Below are positions 1-11,158 of a stretch of DNA of 64,000 nt, one piece after another; position 1 is the stretch's first letter; each line of letters opens with the position of its first letter. This stretch comes from Methyloglobulus sp. (lineage in GTDB: Bacteria > Pseudomonadota > Gammaproteobacteria > Methylococcales > Methylomonadaceae): the NCBI GenBank assembly GCA_013141505.1, contig JABFQX010000002.1:1-64000 (forward strand), in the 5' to 3' direction. The translations under genes were made by a program, and so were the position numbers. The notes beneath the pieces were generated by a model. The model was given only the letters and a program-made list of their open reading frames with translations. It was not told the DNA's origin and did no database searches.

Positions 1-1
1 C

Positions 2-109
2 TTTTGCCGGATCAAACAGTTCCGGCGGATTGCGACGAGGTATGAAAAGCTGGCTTCACGCTATTCCGCTTTTGTCGCCTTGGCCGCCAGCTTTATATGG
101 CTGGTTTAA
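2..109 (+). mobile_element. 3' end of an IS5-family-type transposase gene (partial, cut by window start)
   Basis: Frame 2 reads FCRIKQFRRIATRYEKLASRYSAFVALAASFIWLV*; the FRRIATRYEKLA...W motif is typical of IS5-family transposase C-termini. Not in the ORF track because it lacks a start. Confidence 0.8.
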
Positions 110-144
110 TTGTCAACAGACCCTAGTTAGCCAAAAATAAACCA

Positions 145-735
145 TCACCGCTCCAAAAAATTCCTAAGCAAATCATGCCCATGCTCAGTCAAAATCGATT
201 CGGGGTGGAACTGTACGCCTTCTATATCCAGAGCTTTATGCCTTACCCCCATGATCTCGTCGATATTGCCTTGCTCATCTTGCGTCCAGGCGGTGATTTC
301 CAGGCAATCGGGTAGGGTTGCCTGTTCGATGACCAGGGAATGATAACGTGTTGCCGTGAACGGGTTGCTTAGCCCTTTAAATACACCCGTGTCATGGTGG
401 TAAACCTGGGAAGTCTTGCCGTGCATAATGCTTTTGGCATGGATAATGTTGCCGCCGAAGGCATAGCCGATGCTTTGGTGTCCCAGGCACACGCCCAAAA
501 TGGGAGTGTGTCCGGCGAATTTTTCGATTGCCGCCACGGAAATACCTGCTTCTTTCGGTGTACAGGGGCCGGGGGAAATCACGATTTTATCGGGTGTTAA
601 TGCGGCAATGTCTTCAACACTTACTTGATCGTTTCTTACTACCGAAACATTTGCGCCTAACTCGCCAAAATATTGCACGAGGTTGTAGGTAAATGAATCG
701 TAATTGTCGATCATTACTACGTTGACTGCGCTCAT
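145..735 (-). CDS. trpG: Anthranilate synthase component II (glutamine amidotransferase)
   Basis: [36 protein letters not shown] and [11 protein letters not shown] motifs; overlaps trpE start. Confidence 0.96.
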   Translation of the reverse strand: MSAVNVVMIDNYDSFTYNLVQYFGELGANVSVVRNDQVSVEDIAALTPDKIVISPGPCTPKEAGISVAAIEKFAGHTPILGVCLGHQSIGYAFGGNIIHAKSIMHGKTSQVYHHDTGVFKGLSNPFTATRYHSLVIEQATLPDCLEITAWTQDEQGNIDEIMGVRHKALDIEGVQFHPESILTEHGHDLLRNFLER

Positions 736-2228
736 GCTTGGACTCCTTGTTGTTCACTATCAAGCCCGGCTTCCGCCATGCTGACAGCGCGGAACACGGC
801 ACGGCCTTTGTTCATGGTTTCATCCCATTCACTTTGGGGGATGGAATCGTACACGATGCCCGCTCCTGCTTGAATATGTAGCATATTGTCCTTAATAACG
901 GCAGTCCTGATCGCTATCGCGGTATCAAGGTTGCCCGACCATGAAATATAGCCAACCGCACCGGAATAGACTCCACGCTTGACGGGTTCGAGTTCATTGA
1001 TGATTTCCATCGCGCGTATTTTAGGTGCGCCGCTGACAGTTCCTGCCGGAAAAGTCGCCGCCAACACATCAAAGGCATTGTTGCCAGATTGCAATTGCCC
1101 CGTGACATTGGACACGATGTGCATAACGTGGGAATAGCGCTCGACGATCATCTTGTCGGTCAACTCCACCGTGCCTATTTCAGCTACCCGTCCGGTATCG
1201 TTACGCCCCAGGTCGATCAGCATAAGATGTTCCGCAAGCTCTTTGGGATCAGCCAGCAGTTCACGCTCCAGTTCCAGGTCGTGTTCCGGCGTAGCCCCAC
1301 GTTTGCGTGTGCCTGCGATGGGACGCACGGTGATGAGATCATCTTCTAACCTGACCAGTATCTCCGGTGACGAACCGACGATATGGAAGTCTTCCAGGTT
1401 TAAATAGAACATATACGGCGAGGGATTCAAACAACGTAAGGCGCGGTATAAATCCAGCGGCGGCGCACTATAAGGGATGGACATGCGCTGGGATAACACC
1501 ACCTGCATAATGTCGCCATCAGTGATGTAATCCTTAGCTTTTAGCACCGCATTTTTATAGCCATCTTCCGTAAAACCGGACATAAAATCCGATTCCCGTA
1601 CGTATGTGGGATTGGTGTGCTTGGCTGGTTCTGCTTTCATCTCACGCAACTTTGTTGCCAGATTGTTCAAGCGTGTTACGGCAAGATTGTAAGCGTTGTC
1701 ATCCTCTGGATTAGCATGGGTAAGCAATAGCATTTTGCCGGACAGGTTGTCGAACACCAGGATTTCTTCCGACACCATCAGCAAAATATCGGGGCAACCT
1801 AAAGGATCAGGCTTATCGGCACGTAAACGCGGTTCGATATAAGCAACGGTTTCATAGCCGAAATAACCGACCAAACCACCACTAAAGCGCGGCAATTCTT
1901 CAATGTCCGGCACTTTATAGCGATCTTTGAAGGCTTCAATCCAGTTTAAAGGATTATCGTGGCTTACGCTTTCAAGCACCTCACCGTCTTTTTCCAGACG
2001 GATTTCATTACCGTTTACCTTAACCAAAGTCTTACAAGGTAAGCCAATAATCGAATATCTACCCCATTGTTCGCCGCCATGCACCGATTCAAACAGATAA
2101 GAATACGAGCCATCGGCCAATTTTAGGTACGCGCTTAGGGGCGTATCTAAATCAGCCAGGACTTCTCGGCAGATGGGGATACGGTTATAACCCTGCCTGG
2201 CATAGGTGTTGAATTGTTCTGGGGTCAT
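732..2228 (-). CDS. trpE: Anthranilate synthase component I
   Basis: Chorismate-binding signatures [44 protein letters not shown]. Confidence 0.96.
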   Translation of the reverse strand: MTPEQFNTYARQGYNRIPICREVLADLDTPLSAYLKLADGSYSYLFESVHGGEQWGRYSIIGLPCKTLVKVNGNEIRLEKDGEVLESVSHDNPLNWIEAFKDRYKVPDIEELPRFSGGLVGYFGYETVAYIEPRLRADKPDPLGCPDILLMVSEEILVFDNLSGKMLLLTHANPEDDNAYNLAVTRLNNLATKLREMKAEPAKHTNPTYVRESDFMSGFTEDGYKNAVLKAKDYITDGDIMQVVLSQRMSIPYSAPPLDLYRALRCLNPSPYMFYLNLEDFHIVGSSPEILVRLEDDLITVRPIAGTRKRGATPEHDLELERELLADPKELAEHLMLIDLGRNDTGRVAEIGTVELTDKMIVERYSHVMHIVSNVTGQLQSGNNAFDVLAATFPAGTVSGAPKIRAMEIINELEPVKRGVYSGAVGYISWSGNLDTAIAIRTAVIKDNMLHIQAGAGIVYDSIPQSEWDETMNKGRAVFRAVSMAEAGLDSEQQGVQA

Positions 2229-2253
2229 GAATGTTTATGCGAAAGGGAAAAAA

Positions 2254-3273
2254 CTAATTATTAACTTTTATTATTTCAGTGACTTCAAGTCCAATACTTC
2301 TAGCTTGTTTAATGAATTCTTCCATATTTCCCACACCCCATTGGTTCGATATTGCATGTTGTGATCCATCAGGTAAAGAAACAATTTCATTTTCTGCTAA
2401 AAAATGACGTGGAATATTTGTTCGCTGAAAGATTTCTTTTGCCTCAATTAAAGAGGTAAATATCTTGACAGTTATATTCCCTTGGGGAAAAGCCGCTGAT
2501 AGTTCAGATAGCGCATTTGGTTTATTATCTTTTATCCATTGATGTATCACAGCCAGAACCAATTTTCTTTTGTTATACTGCGTACCCATAAATATATAAC
2601 GGGTAAAGTCTCTTTGCGACTCACGCGCTTCGCGCCTTTCTTCAGACTGCTGCCTAATTTTAATTTGGTAACTTTCAACTTCCGGCAATGGAATAATTTG
2701 TTGAACATCTATAAATACTTGGTTCTCATATTTGTAAGGAATAATACGAACACATCTAATACTTACATTTCTTTCATTTAGCCACATAACTGAAGTAGTC
2801 AACTCTTTTGAAAAATTAGATGAGACAAGGATTATATGGACATCCAAAGCAAAATTTTCTTCCTGAGGCTCTTCCCAGTTTAGAAAATCCAAAAGGCTAT
2901 TTCTTGCATTTAGCTCATTTTCTATCGACACCAAGTATTTTTGGTAAATTTCAATTGCACGACTAAATGTTAGCGTAGAGACCATTGCAGCATAACGTAA
3001 TGCTTGCAATTCCATATAATCTCCAGTTTCATTACGTTTTAATTCAATTACCACGAGATTTGCTTGTTTATCGATAGCAAGTAAATCAATCCGACGTAAT
3101 GAGCCGGACCATTCGGAAAACTCTTCAGATATAACAAGACAATCGGGAGAAACAATGTCAATTTGACGTTTAAGGGCTGCCTGTATATGTTGTCGTTCTA
3201 GCAAACCCTCACCGCCAAATGTTGTCGTTCCAATTTTTTCAAATTGGTTATTTTTGAAACTATAAATTGCCAT
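2254..3273 (-). CDS. PD-(D/E)XK-type endonuclease-like protein of unknown role
   Basis: RRIDLLAIDKQANLVVIELKRNETGDYMELQALRYAAM matches the D...ExK core of NucS/DUF91-like nucleases; noticeably AT-rich versus flanks. Confidence 0.65.
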   Translation of the reverse strand: MAIYSFKNNQFEKIGTTTFGGEGLLERQHIQAALKRQIDIVSPDCLVISEEFSEWSGSLRRIDLLAIDKQANLVVIELKRNETGDYMELQALRYAAMVSTLTFSRAIEIYQKYLVSIENELNARNSLLDFLNWEEPQEENFALDVHIILVSSNFSKELTTSVMWLNERNVSIRCVRIIPYKYENQVFIDVQQIIPLPEVESYQIKIRQQSEERREARESQRDFTRYIFMGTQYNKRKLVLAVIHQWIKDNKPNALSELSAAFPQGNITVKIFTSLIEAKEIFQRTNIPRHFLAENEIVSLPDGSQHAISNQWGVGNMEEFIKQARSIGLEVTEIIKVNN

Positions 3274-3290
3274 ATAACTTTAATTGTACA

Positions 3291-3962
3291 TTAACCAACC
3301 TTCGCCATCTCAGCCCGCATCTCATCAATAATCGCTTTGTAATTTGGTTTACCAAAAATCGCAGAACCCGCTACGAAAGTATCCGCTCCCGCTGCTTTAA
3401 TTGCGCCGATATTAGCACCGTTAACACCACCGTCGATTTCCAGGCGGATGTTAAAACCGCTCTCATCAATGCGTTTTCTGACTTCGCGCAATTTACCTAA
3501 AGCCGATGGCAGGAAGGATTGTCCGCCGAAACCAGGGTTGACCGACATCAACAAAATCATGTCCAGCTTATCCATCACATAATCCAAATGGCTTAAGGGC
3601 GTGCCAGGGTTGAACACCAAACCAGCCTTACAGCCGTTGTCTTTAATCAATTGCAAAGTGCGGTCGATATGCACAGAACCTTCTGGATGGAAGGTGATGA
3701 TGGAAGCACCCGCCTTGGCGAAATCTGGGATTATGCGGTCTACCGGCTCAACCATCAGATGCACGTCGATAGGCGCGGTAACGCCATGTTTACGCAAGGC
3801 TTCGCAAACCAGTGGGCCGATGGTCAGGTTAGGCACAAAATGGTTGTCCATCACATCAAAATGCACAACGTCCGCGCCAGCGGCCAATACGTTATCGACT
3901 TCCTCGCCCAATTTGGCAAAGTTAGCAGACAGGATGGAAGGTGCAATCCAGTTTTCGTTCAT
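3291..3962 (-). CDS. rpe: Ribulose-phosphate 3-epimerase
   Basis: [45 protein letters not shown] motifs. Confidence 0.97.
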   Translation of the reverse strand: MNENWIAPSILSANFAKLGEEVDNVLAAGADVVHFDVMDNHFVPNLTIGPLVCEALRKHGVTAPIDVHLMVEPVDRIIPDFAKAGASIITFHPEGSVHIDRTLQLIKDNGCKAGLVFNPGTPLSHLDYVMDKLDMILLMSVNPGFGGQSFLPSALGKLREVRKRIDESGFNIRLEIDGGVNGANIGAIKAAGADTFVAGSAIFGKPNYKAIIDEMRAEMAKVG

Positions 3963-4064
3963 TTTTTCGATCCTCTAGGTTAAATATGGCGATTATATCT
4001 TTTTTTTGGCGTTTCATCTTCGTTATACAATAGCTGAACTAAAAATTGCACAAGGCATATTCTT

Positions 4065-4922
4065 ATGAAGCTGGTCTCTTTTACCCATAACAATTATTCC
4101 CGTTTTGGCGCAGTGGTCGATGACGAGGTTGTCGATGGCGTTGGCGAAATGAATATTCCAGAGGCAATGATTAATTTTATCTCGGCTGGGGAACCCGCAT
4201 TGCAAGCCATGTATAAACGCATTACTAGCGGAAACCACCGGATTCCTTTAGCAGAAGTCAAATTACAAGCCCCAATACCCAGGCCAGGAAAATACCTAGC
4301 TATCAGCCTTAACTATGCCGATCATATCGCCGAAACCGGACGTGACAGGCCGGAATTCCCCAGCTTTTTTACCAAACAAAGTACGTGTGTGATTGGTAAC
4401 GGCGATGCCATTCACTTGCCAAAAGTATCCGATAAACTGGATTATGAAGGTGAATTGGCGTTTGTCATCGGCAAACGCTGCCGTCATGTACCAGTCGATG
4501 AGGCTTATAAGGTGATTGCTGGCTACACGATTGCCAATGATGTTTCAGTACGCGACTGGCAGTTCCGCTCACCCACGTTCACTGTCGGAAAATCATTCGA
4601 TACTTGTGGCCCGCTAGGTCCCTGGATTGTCACTAAAGACGAAATCGCCGATCCGCATAACCTCAACCTCAAAACCTGGGTGGATGATGAGTTGCGGCAA
4701 GATTCCAACACTAAACACATGCTGTTCAATTGCTACGAAATGATCGCTTATCTGTCGCAAGCCATGACTTTAGAGCCGGGCGATGTCATCAGCACTGGCA
4801 CACCCAGTGGGGTAGGCGTGAAGATGGAGCCGCGCGGCTACTTGAAACCGGGGCAAACGGTCAGCGTGGAAATTGAAGGGATTGGCAAATTAACCAATTT
4901 TGTTATTGATGAACCTGTCTGA
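4065..4922 (+). CDS. Fumarylacetoacetate hydrolase family protein
   Basis: KYLAISLNYADHIAETG, YEGELAFVIGKRCRHV, GDVISTGTPSGVG motifs. Confidence 0.9.
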   Translation: MKLVSFTHNNYSRFGAVVDDEVVDGVGEMNIPEAMINFISAGEPALQAMYKRITSGNHRIPLAEVKLQAPIPRPGKYLAISLNYADHIAETGRDRPEFPSFFTKQSTCVIGNGDAIHLPKVSDKLDYEGELAFVIGKRCRHVPVDEAYKVIAGYTIANDVSVRDWQFRSPTFTVGKSFDTCGPLGPWIVTKDEIADPHNLNLKTWVDDELRQDSNTKHMLFNCYEMIAYLSQAMTLEPGDVISTGTPSGVGVKMEPRGYLKPGQTVSVEIEGIGKLTNFVIDEPV

Positions 4923-5002
4923 ATATAAATGCAAATAATCATTCAAATTGAGGGCTTTTCATAACTGTACAGGTCAATGCCGCGATAAATATTGAACGGT
5001 TT

Positions 5003-6583
5003 TTATGCTTTAGCCACATTAACCGCATTTTTGGGCGCGGGTGACTTTTCCGGTGCGGTATTCACCGGATTTTTTGGGGCATGGAAGTTGACTGTCACTT
5101 TCAAGCCGCCAAATTGTGATTTACCCAAAGTCAATTCAGCGGCATACATGGAGGCGATTCTTTCGACAATTGAAAAACCCAAGCCGCTGCCTTGGGCGAC
5201 ATTTGCCGTTTCTACGCAGCGATGAAACCGTTTCAGCGATTTTTCGTATTGGTCTTCTGGGATACCGGGACCTGAATCTTCCACCCTGAATTGCAATTGT
5301 TTTTCCTTGCCTTCCAGATAAATCATGACGTTGCCGTTGGCAGGGGTATATTTAATAGCGTTATCAATGACGTTTCTGACCAAAATAGTGATCAATTGCG
5401 TATTTGCTAAAATAGGTACGGCGTCGCTTTCTTCAAACACCAGTTGAATATTTTTTTTGTGAGCAGCAGGTTCAAGTTCGGCAATCACTTGAATGACCTC
5501 ACGGTTCATAACCGTGACTTCCCTCACCAGATATTCTTTGCCTGATTCAATTCGGGAAAATGTCAATAATTGCTGAACCATGTAAGTCATTCTGTGAACA
5601 GCTTGGGATATCCGCAACAATGCCTGTTTACGTACGGCATCATCCGTTGTCCGTAATGCCACCTGCGCCTGAGTTAATAGCCCTGCCAGTGGGGTACGCA
5701 GCTCATGCGAAGCATCTGCGGTAAAGCGGCGCTCATGTTCTAAAGCCTGCTCAAGCTGAACGAACAAGTTATTGATTTCATTAACAACAGGCACAACTTC
5801 AGAAGGCATTTTTTTAGCTGACAAGGGCTTAAGAAAACTGGCTTCACGCTTAGATAGCGCACGCTCCAGCCTATTAATCGGCCTTAATGTATAGCCAACG
5901 ATAAACCAGATAACAATACCTAATAATGGTAATCCGGCTACCGACTGAATAACCAGTTGATTGGATATTTTATCGGTCAACTCTTTACGTATCTCGTCTT
6001 TTTGGCCGACATGGATGACATTATCGCCAGATGAAATAGTAAAAACATGCCACTTTTGATCATCTATTGTTTTTTCATTCTGGCCTTCCTTAACTGAAAA
6101 GGCGAATTTAGGCGCGCTTTCCGAGCGTAACAATAAGTTACCTTTGGACCAGACCTGAAAAGCGATTTTTTCTTTGTATTTATGATTCCAGGTGGTGGTT
6201 TTTAGTATGTTTTCAAACTCAGACCATAAAGGGTCTTCCTTCTGAACTTCGCTACCTAAAGCGGGGAGTTTTGAAGAGTTTAATAATAATCCCGCATTTT
6301 CAGATTTGAGCTGAAAAGCAATCTTTCTGTCAGTTCCCTGACCGGTAGGATCGGTTTGGACAACCCTCAACCGTTCCGCCAAATCGCTATCTGGCGGCAA
6401 ACCGTCCAAAAAGGCGACCAGCACTTCACCCGATTGTTTGAGTTCAGCATTAAAAATTTCATTGACTTGATGCCGGGTCGCACGATAGTTGAAGTAGGCA
6501 GTAATACCCCAAATCAGCATGGATGTTGGCAACAAGGTTACCAACAACAGTTGGCGCAGTGAGTAATTCCGGGAAAACTTCAT
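5003..6583 (-). CDS. Two-component sensor histidine kinase (QseC/PmrB-like)
   Basis: H-box FTADASHELRTPLAGL; NVIDNAIKYTP; DSGPGIP; GSGLGFSIVERI; N-terminal TM segments. Confidence 0.93.
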   Translation of the reverse strand: MKFSRNYSLRQLLLVTLLPTSMLIWGITAYFNYRATRHQVNEIFNAELKQSGEVLVAFLDGLPPDSDLAERLRVVQTDPTGQGTDRKIAFQLKSENAGLLLNSSKLPALGSEVQKEDPLWSEFENILKTTTWNHKYKEKIAFQVWSKGNLLLRSESAPKFAFSVKEGQNEKTIDDQKWHVFTISSGDNVIHVGQKDEIRKELTDKISNQLVIQSVAGLPLLGIVIWFIVGYTLRPINRLERALSKREASFLKPLSAKKMPSEVVPVVNEINNLFVQLEQALEHERRFTADASHELRTPLAGLLTQAQVALRTTDDAVRKQALLRISQAVHRMTYMVQQLLTFSRIESGKEYLVREVTVMNREVIQVIAELEPAAHKKNIQLVFEESDAVPILANTQLITILVRNVIDNAIKYTPANGNVMIYLEGKEKQLQFRVEDSGPGIPEDQYEKSLKRFHRCVETANVAQGSGLGFSIVERIASMYAAELTLGKSQFGGLKVTVNFHAPKNPVNTAPEKSPAPKNAVNVAKA

Positions 6584-7281
6584 TCTTCTTCATCTGATTC
6601 AGTATCTGAATCAATAATGTAACCTACACCCCGCACGGTACGGATAATTGCAGAGTCCAGTTTTTTCCTCAGATAGTGAATATGAACTTCAACAGTGTTG
6701 CTTTCAATGTCAGAACTCCATGAATACAGGCTTTCTTCCAGCCTTGCCCTCGATACCACACGACCCAGATTGCTCATCAAAAAACTGAGAATGTCGAATT
6801 CTTTTTGTGACAACTCAACTTTCTCGCCGTTGAATGTCACCTGATGCGAAGCCGGATCCAGGACGATGCCTTTGTGCTCAATCGTTGGCGTACTTCTGCC
6901 TTCGTTGCGTCGCGCCAGTGCCCGCAGCCGCGCGCACACCTCATCCAGCTCGAAAGGCTTGATGACAAAATCATCCGCGCCACTGTCCAAACCTTCTACC
7001 CGATCAGGAACGGTATCCCTTGCAGTGAGTACCAGCACCGGCGTTTCATCCTTACGCGCCCGTAACTCACGCAAGATGGACATGCCGTCCATATCAGGCA
7101 AATTGAGATCCAGGACGACCAGTTCGTAGCAATTCATTTTAAGGGCTTCATCAGCCAATTTGCCGTTGGTCAACCAGTCTACGGCGTAACCTTCCATTTG
7201 TAACCCGGCAACCAGGCCGTCGCCTAATATTTCATCATCTTCTACCAATAACAGTCGCATGTGGCTCCATTTAAATGTCAA
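6580..7281 (-). CDS. OmpR/PhoB-family response regulator
   Basis: MRLLLVEDDEILGDGL, VLDLNLPDMDG, winged-helix C-terminus VEVHIHYLRKKL...RTVRGVGYI; 4-bp overlap with kinase. Confidence 0.95.
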   Translation of the reverse strand: MTFKWSHMRLLLVEDDEILGDGLVAGLQMEGYAVDWLTNGKLADEALKMNCYELVVLDLNLPDMDGMSILRELRARKDETPVLVLTARDTVPDRVEGLDSGADDFVIKPFELDEVCARLRALARRNEGRSTPTIEHKGIVLDPASHQVTFNGEKVELSQKEFDILSFLMSNLGRVVSRARLEESLYSWSSDIESNTVEVHIHYLRKKLDSAIIRTVRGVGYIIDSDTESDEEE

Positions 7282-7430
7282 TATTTATGAATAACCGCTA
7301 ACCAGCAATAAGTTTAGTTAATTTCCTGAAAAAACAGTCCAAAATCATTCTAACTTTGGGTTAGTTATTCTGATGAACGATGTTAATGCTAAACTGCGGT
7401 TTATTATGAATAGCATATCTTAAAACTCGC

Positions 7431-8564
7431 TTGCCTCCACTTAGTCTATACGTCCATATACCCTGGTGCATTAAAAAATGTCCATATTGTGATTTTAACT
7501 CACATGGGCTAAAAGCAGAGTTGCCAGAAACTGCCTACATTGATGCGTTGCTCAATGATTTGGATGCAGACCTGGAACGCTATGCTATCAATCGTCGAAT
7601 AGAAACCATTTTTATCGGCGGAGGCACTCCCAGCCTGTTTTCGCCTGAATCTTTGGTTCGTTTGCTCGAAGGCATTCGGCATCGTGCAATACTGGCAAAA
7701 GATCTGGAAATCACTCTCGAAGCCAACCCTGGCACGTTTGAAAGCAGTAAGTTTGCAGAGTTCAAATCTATTGGCATAAATCGCTTGTCAATAGGCATAC
7801 AAAGTTTTCACGACGACTTGTTAACCAAATTGGGACGTGTACATAACAGCGGCGAAGCGATTAAGGCCGTAGAAATCGCCCATCAAGCCGGATTTGATAA
7901 CTTCAATTTAGATTTAATGTTCGGCTTGCCCGGCGCAAAGTCCGGCGACAGCGAAACCGATATCCAAACCGCCATCCAGCTTAAACCAACGCATATCTCT
8001 TATTATCAGCTAACCCTGGAGCCGAATACCTTATTTCATAAATACCCACCGAAATTACCCGATGATGAAACGGTCTTTACCACGCAACTTAATTGTCAGG
8101 GATTACTGGCCAATGCCGGATATCAGCAATATGAAATCTCGGCCTACAGCCAGCCAAAACGCGAATGTAAACATAATGTTAACTACTGGCAATTTGGCGA
8201 TTACGTGGGCATTGGTGCGGGCGCACACGGCAAAATCAGCATGGAAGTACCGAATCGCATTTTGCGACCCTTCAAAACTAAAAGCCCGGAGCTTTACCTA
8301 CAAAATCCGTTTGCAAACGGTGGTGAACAGGAAATTGACCTTCAAGAACTGCCTCTGGAATATCTGATGAATCAACTAAGGCTAAGACGGGGGTTTACCA
8401 TTCACGACTATCAAGCAAAGACAGGTCTTGACCCAAGCACGCTTGAACCGGGTTTAACGATGTGCCTAAATCAAGATCTAATTGAATTGACGGGCAATCA
8501 TTACCGATGCACAGAAAAAGGCTGGAATTTTTTGGATACGGTTTTGCAAAGTTTTTTGGTTTGA
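7431..8564 (+). CDS. hemW: Radical SAM heme chaperone HemW (TTG start)
   Basis: PLSLYVHIPWCIKKCPYCDFNSH cluster motif and FIGGGTPSLF. Confidence 0.94.
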   Translation: MPPLSLYVHIPWCIKKCPYCDFNSHGLKAELPETAYIDALLNDLDADLERYAINRRIETIFIGGGTPSLFSPESLVRLLEGIRHRAILAKDLEITLEANPGTFESSKFAEFKSIGINRLSIGIQSFHDDLLTKLGRVHNSGEAIKAVEIAHQAGFDNFNLDLMFGLPGAKSGDSETDIQTAIQLKPTHISYYQLTLEPNTLFHKYPPKLPDDETVFTTQLNCQGLLANAGYQQYEISAYSQPKRECKHNVNYWQFGDYVGIGAGAHGKISMEVPNRILRPFKTKSPELYLQNPFANGGEQEIDLQELPLEYLMNQLRLRRGFTIHDYQAKTGLDPSTLEPGLTMCLNQDLIELTGNHYRCTEKGWNFLDTVLQSFLV

Positions 8565-8753
8565 AACGGCAATGATCAATATCAATTAACGCCAAGTCTC
8601 CAAATAATAACCAAAAATACTTAACCCTGTGTGTTTCGGAGCGAGAAACTTTTTCCTAAAAAAATTGTTTAACCCCTTAAGTTTAAAAATGTTATCAATA
8701 GGGAAATACACCGTATGGCTTTTAGATTGCCTCGTTAATAGAGAAGTTACGCC

Positions 8754-9407
8754 ATGCCTACAGGACTGTCATTAGAAACGGGAAATACTATCGGTCGTCT
8801 TTTTAAAATTGGAGGTGTAAATAGCGTGGCAAAGATTCCTTGGCTTGCTAACAAAAACAAAATTGAACAAACCGCTGATGGCTTACGGATCACCATCCCC
8901 TCGACAAGCCATTTCATCGTAGACATATTCTTATTCTTTTGGCTGCTAATGTGGGTTTGCTGTGGGTTTGTGGCATTGGGAATGTTGGTATTTGGGATAA
9001 TTGAGGTTATGGCGGGCAACCCAAACTTTGTTTTCCTTAAATCCTCTTTATTGGGTTTGCTTGCCTTAATATTTACGCTTGCATGGCTAGGCTTCTGGGC
9101 GATAGCCGGAATGTCTGTCGCCAAGAGCTGGCTTTGGAGCCTGATAGGCAAAGAGATTATCGTTATATCAGCCAATGAACTAAAGCATATCGAGTCTGTG
9201 ATTGTTAAAAAGCACAGCAAGGAATACGCGTTATCGGAGGTTAAAAATTTGCGGGTGTTAACGATGCCAAATCCAAGGTTCCCTTGCGAATTGGCAACTA
9301 TTGCTTTCGATTACGGTTATAGTTCGCCCAAATTTGGCGGCGATTTAACGCAAGCCGAAGCCCACGTTATTGTTGCCGCGATCAAGCAACAGTTTAGTTT
9401 CCTATAA
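8754..9407 (+). CDS. Hypothetical membrane protein (paralogue 1)
   Basis: Two hydrophobic segments, then a domain shared with the next ORF (KEIIVISANELKHIESV...TIAFDYG...KFGGDLTQAEA). Confidence 0.75.
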   Translation: MPTGLSLETGNTIGRLFKIGGVNSVAKIPWLANKNKIEQTADGLRITIPSTSHFIVDIFLFFWLLMWVCCGFVALGMLVFGIIEVMAGNPNFVFLKSSLLGLLALIFTLAWLGFWAIAGMSVAKSWLWSLIGKEIIVISANELKHIESVIVKKHSKEYALSEVKNLRVLTMPNPRFPCELATIAFDYGYSSPKFGGDLTQAEAHVIVAAIKQQFSFL

Positions 9408-9423
9408 ACCGGAGGTCTAAATT

Positions 9424-9993
9424 ATGGTAAAAATCGCGTTGGACGCTCGCCGAAGTATGATTGAGCAAACTGTCGATAGTTTACGGATAACGATCCCCGC
9501 AGAAAAAAGTAGCTTTAGTATTAGGCTTTTACTCTGTTGGCTATTGGCGTGGGCTTGTAGCGAATTCGGCATGTTATTTTACCTGCCAGAATTGCTAGCC
9601 GCGCCTGTAACAAATGGTTCTCAGGAATCTGTTCACAAATTTATCTACATATGGCTTGCTTTTTGGACACTAGGTGGAGCATTTTCTATCTACGCTTGGC
9701 TATGGGAAAAAACAGGAAAAGACATTGTTGTTATCACGCCAAGTCAACTGCAACACATTAAATCTGTGCTAGGTATAGAACGAAGCAAACAATATGACTT
9801 GTTAGACATAAAAAATATGCGGACATTAGCGCCAGTCTTGAGCAAAAGAGCGCGTTACAATACGGCCAATTGGGGTTTATTGACAATCGCCTTCGATGAG
9901 GGCAGTCATGTCTGTAAATTCGGCGAGAAGCTGGATGAAGCGGAAGCCAATTGTATTGTCGATACGATTAAACAGCAGTTTAAAAGCCTTTGA
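9424..9993 (+). CDS. Hypothetical membrane protein (paralogue 2)
   Basis: Shares IEQT.D.LRITIP, GK(E/D)I(I/V)VI, KFGxxLxxAEAxxIV and IKQQF with the preceding ORF. Confidence 0.75.
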   Translation: MVKIALDARRSMIEQTVDSLRITIPAEKSSFSIRLLLCWLLAWACSEFGMLFYLPELLAAPVTNGSQESVHKFIYIWLAFWTLGGAFSIYAWLWEKTGKDIVVITPSQLQHIKSVLGIERSKQYDLLDIKNMRTLAPVLSKRARYNTANWGLLTIAFDEGSHVCKFGEKLDEAEANCIVDTIKQQFKSL

Positions 9994-10168
9994 CATGAAT
10001 TTAAACCTGCAAACCCCAAAATAATTGTAATTATGTGTATAAATTCGTATTAGCCAGGGAACCTATATTAAAATAAATTGTTTACAGGGGTAGCGCGTAA
10101 CATTCACCCGTTAAGCAATTTAGCTCATACTATCGTTACTTTAGATTTAATACATAATAATCGAAACC

Positions 10169-11158
10169 ATGTCTGAACAACACCAAACCACCCCCACCCA
10201 AGCCGCCTTAATCCGCCTAAAAAACCATATCAATCAAGAAATTATCGGTCAGGAAGTTTTAGTTGAAAGGATGCTCATTAGCCTACTGGCTGATGGACAC
10301 ATCCTGGTGGAAGGCGCACCAGGGCTCGCCAAAACCCGTGCTATCAACGTACTTAGCAAAGGCATTCAAGGTGATTTTCACCGGGTGCAATTCACCCCTG
10401 ACCTGTTACCTGCCGATTTGACCGGTACGGAAATCTACCGTCCGCAACAAGGTACGTTTGAATTCCAGAAAGGCCCGCTATTCCATAATTTGATTTTAGC
10501 TGACGAGATCAACCGTTCCCCGGCGAAAGTCCAGGCGGCATTGCTGGAAGCCATGGCGGAACGGCAAATTACCGTAGGGCAGGCAACCTACCCATTGCCA
10601 CAATTGTTTATGGTGATGGCAACCCAGAACCCGATTGAGCAAGAAGGCACGTATCCCTTACCCGAAGCCCAACTCGACCGCTTTCTGTTGCATGTTAAAG
10701 TTGATTATCCCAAAGCGGAACATGAAAAAAATATCCTGCATTTAGCCCGGTCGGAAGCTCGGGCAGAATCGGCAAAACTCAAACCAGCCTTCGTGGCAAT
10801 CAACCAAAGTACGTTGTTTGCCGCCCGCGAGGAAGTCCTTAATTTGTATATGGCAGAAGGCTTAGAAGAATACCTCCTGCAAATCGTCCTGGCAACGCGC
10901 AACCCTTCTGTCTACGGCAAAGACTTGGCAAGCTGGTTGCAATACGGTGCCAGTCCTCGCGCCAGTATTGGTCTGGATCGTTGCGCTAAGGCCAAAGCCT
11001 GGTTATCGCAACGGGATTTTGTCAGCCCTGAGGATATTCAGGAACTGGCGTTTGATGTATTGCGTCATCGCCTGATTTTGTCGTATGAAGCCGAAGCGGA
11101 AGGTATCACCACCGACTATGTCATCAAAGAACTGATTGCCAGAATCGCGGTGCCTTGA
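10169..11158 (+). CDS. MoxR-family AAA+ ATPase
   Basis: GHILVEGAPGLAKTRAI, EINRSPAKVQAALLEAMAERQIT, ATQNPIEQEGTYPLPEAQLDRF. Confidence 0.96.
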   Translation: MSEQHQTTPTQAALIRLKNHINQEIIGQEVLVERMLISLLADGHILVEGAPGLAKTRAINVLSKGIQGDFHRVQFTPDLLPADLTGTEIYRPQQGTFEFQKGPLFHNLILADEINRSPAKVQAALLEAMAERQITVGQATYPLPQLFMVMATQNPIEQEGTYPLPEAQLDRFLLHVKVDYPKAEHEKNILHLARSEARAESAKLKPAFVAINQSTLFAAREEVLNLYMAEGLEEYLLQIVLATRNPSVYGKDLASWLQYGASPRASIGLDRCAKAKAWLSQRDFVSPEDIQELAFDVLRHRLILSYEAEAEGITTDYVIKELIARIAVP

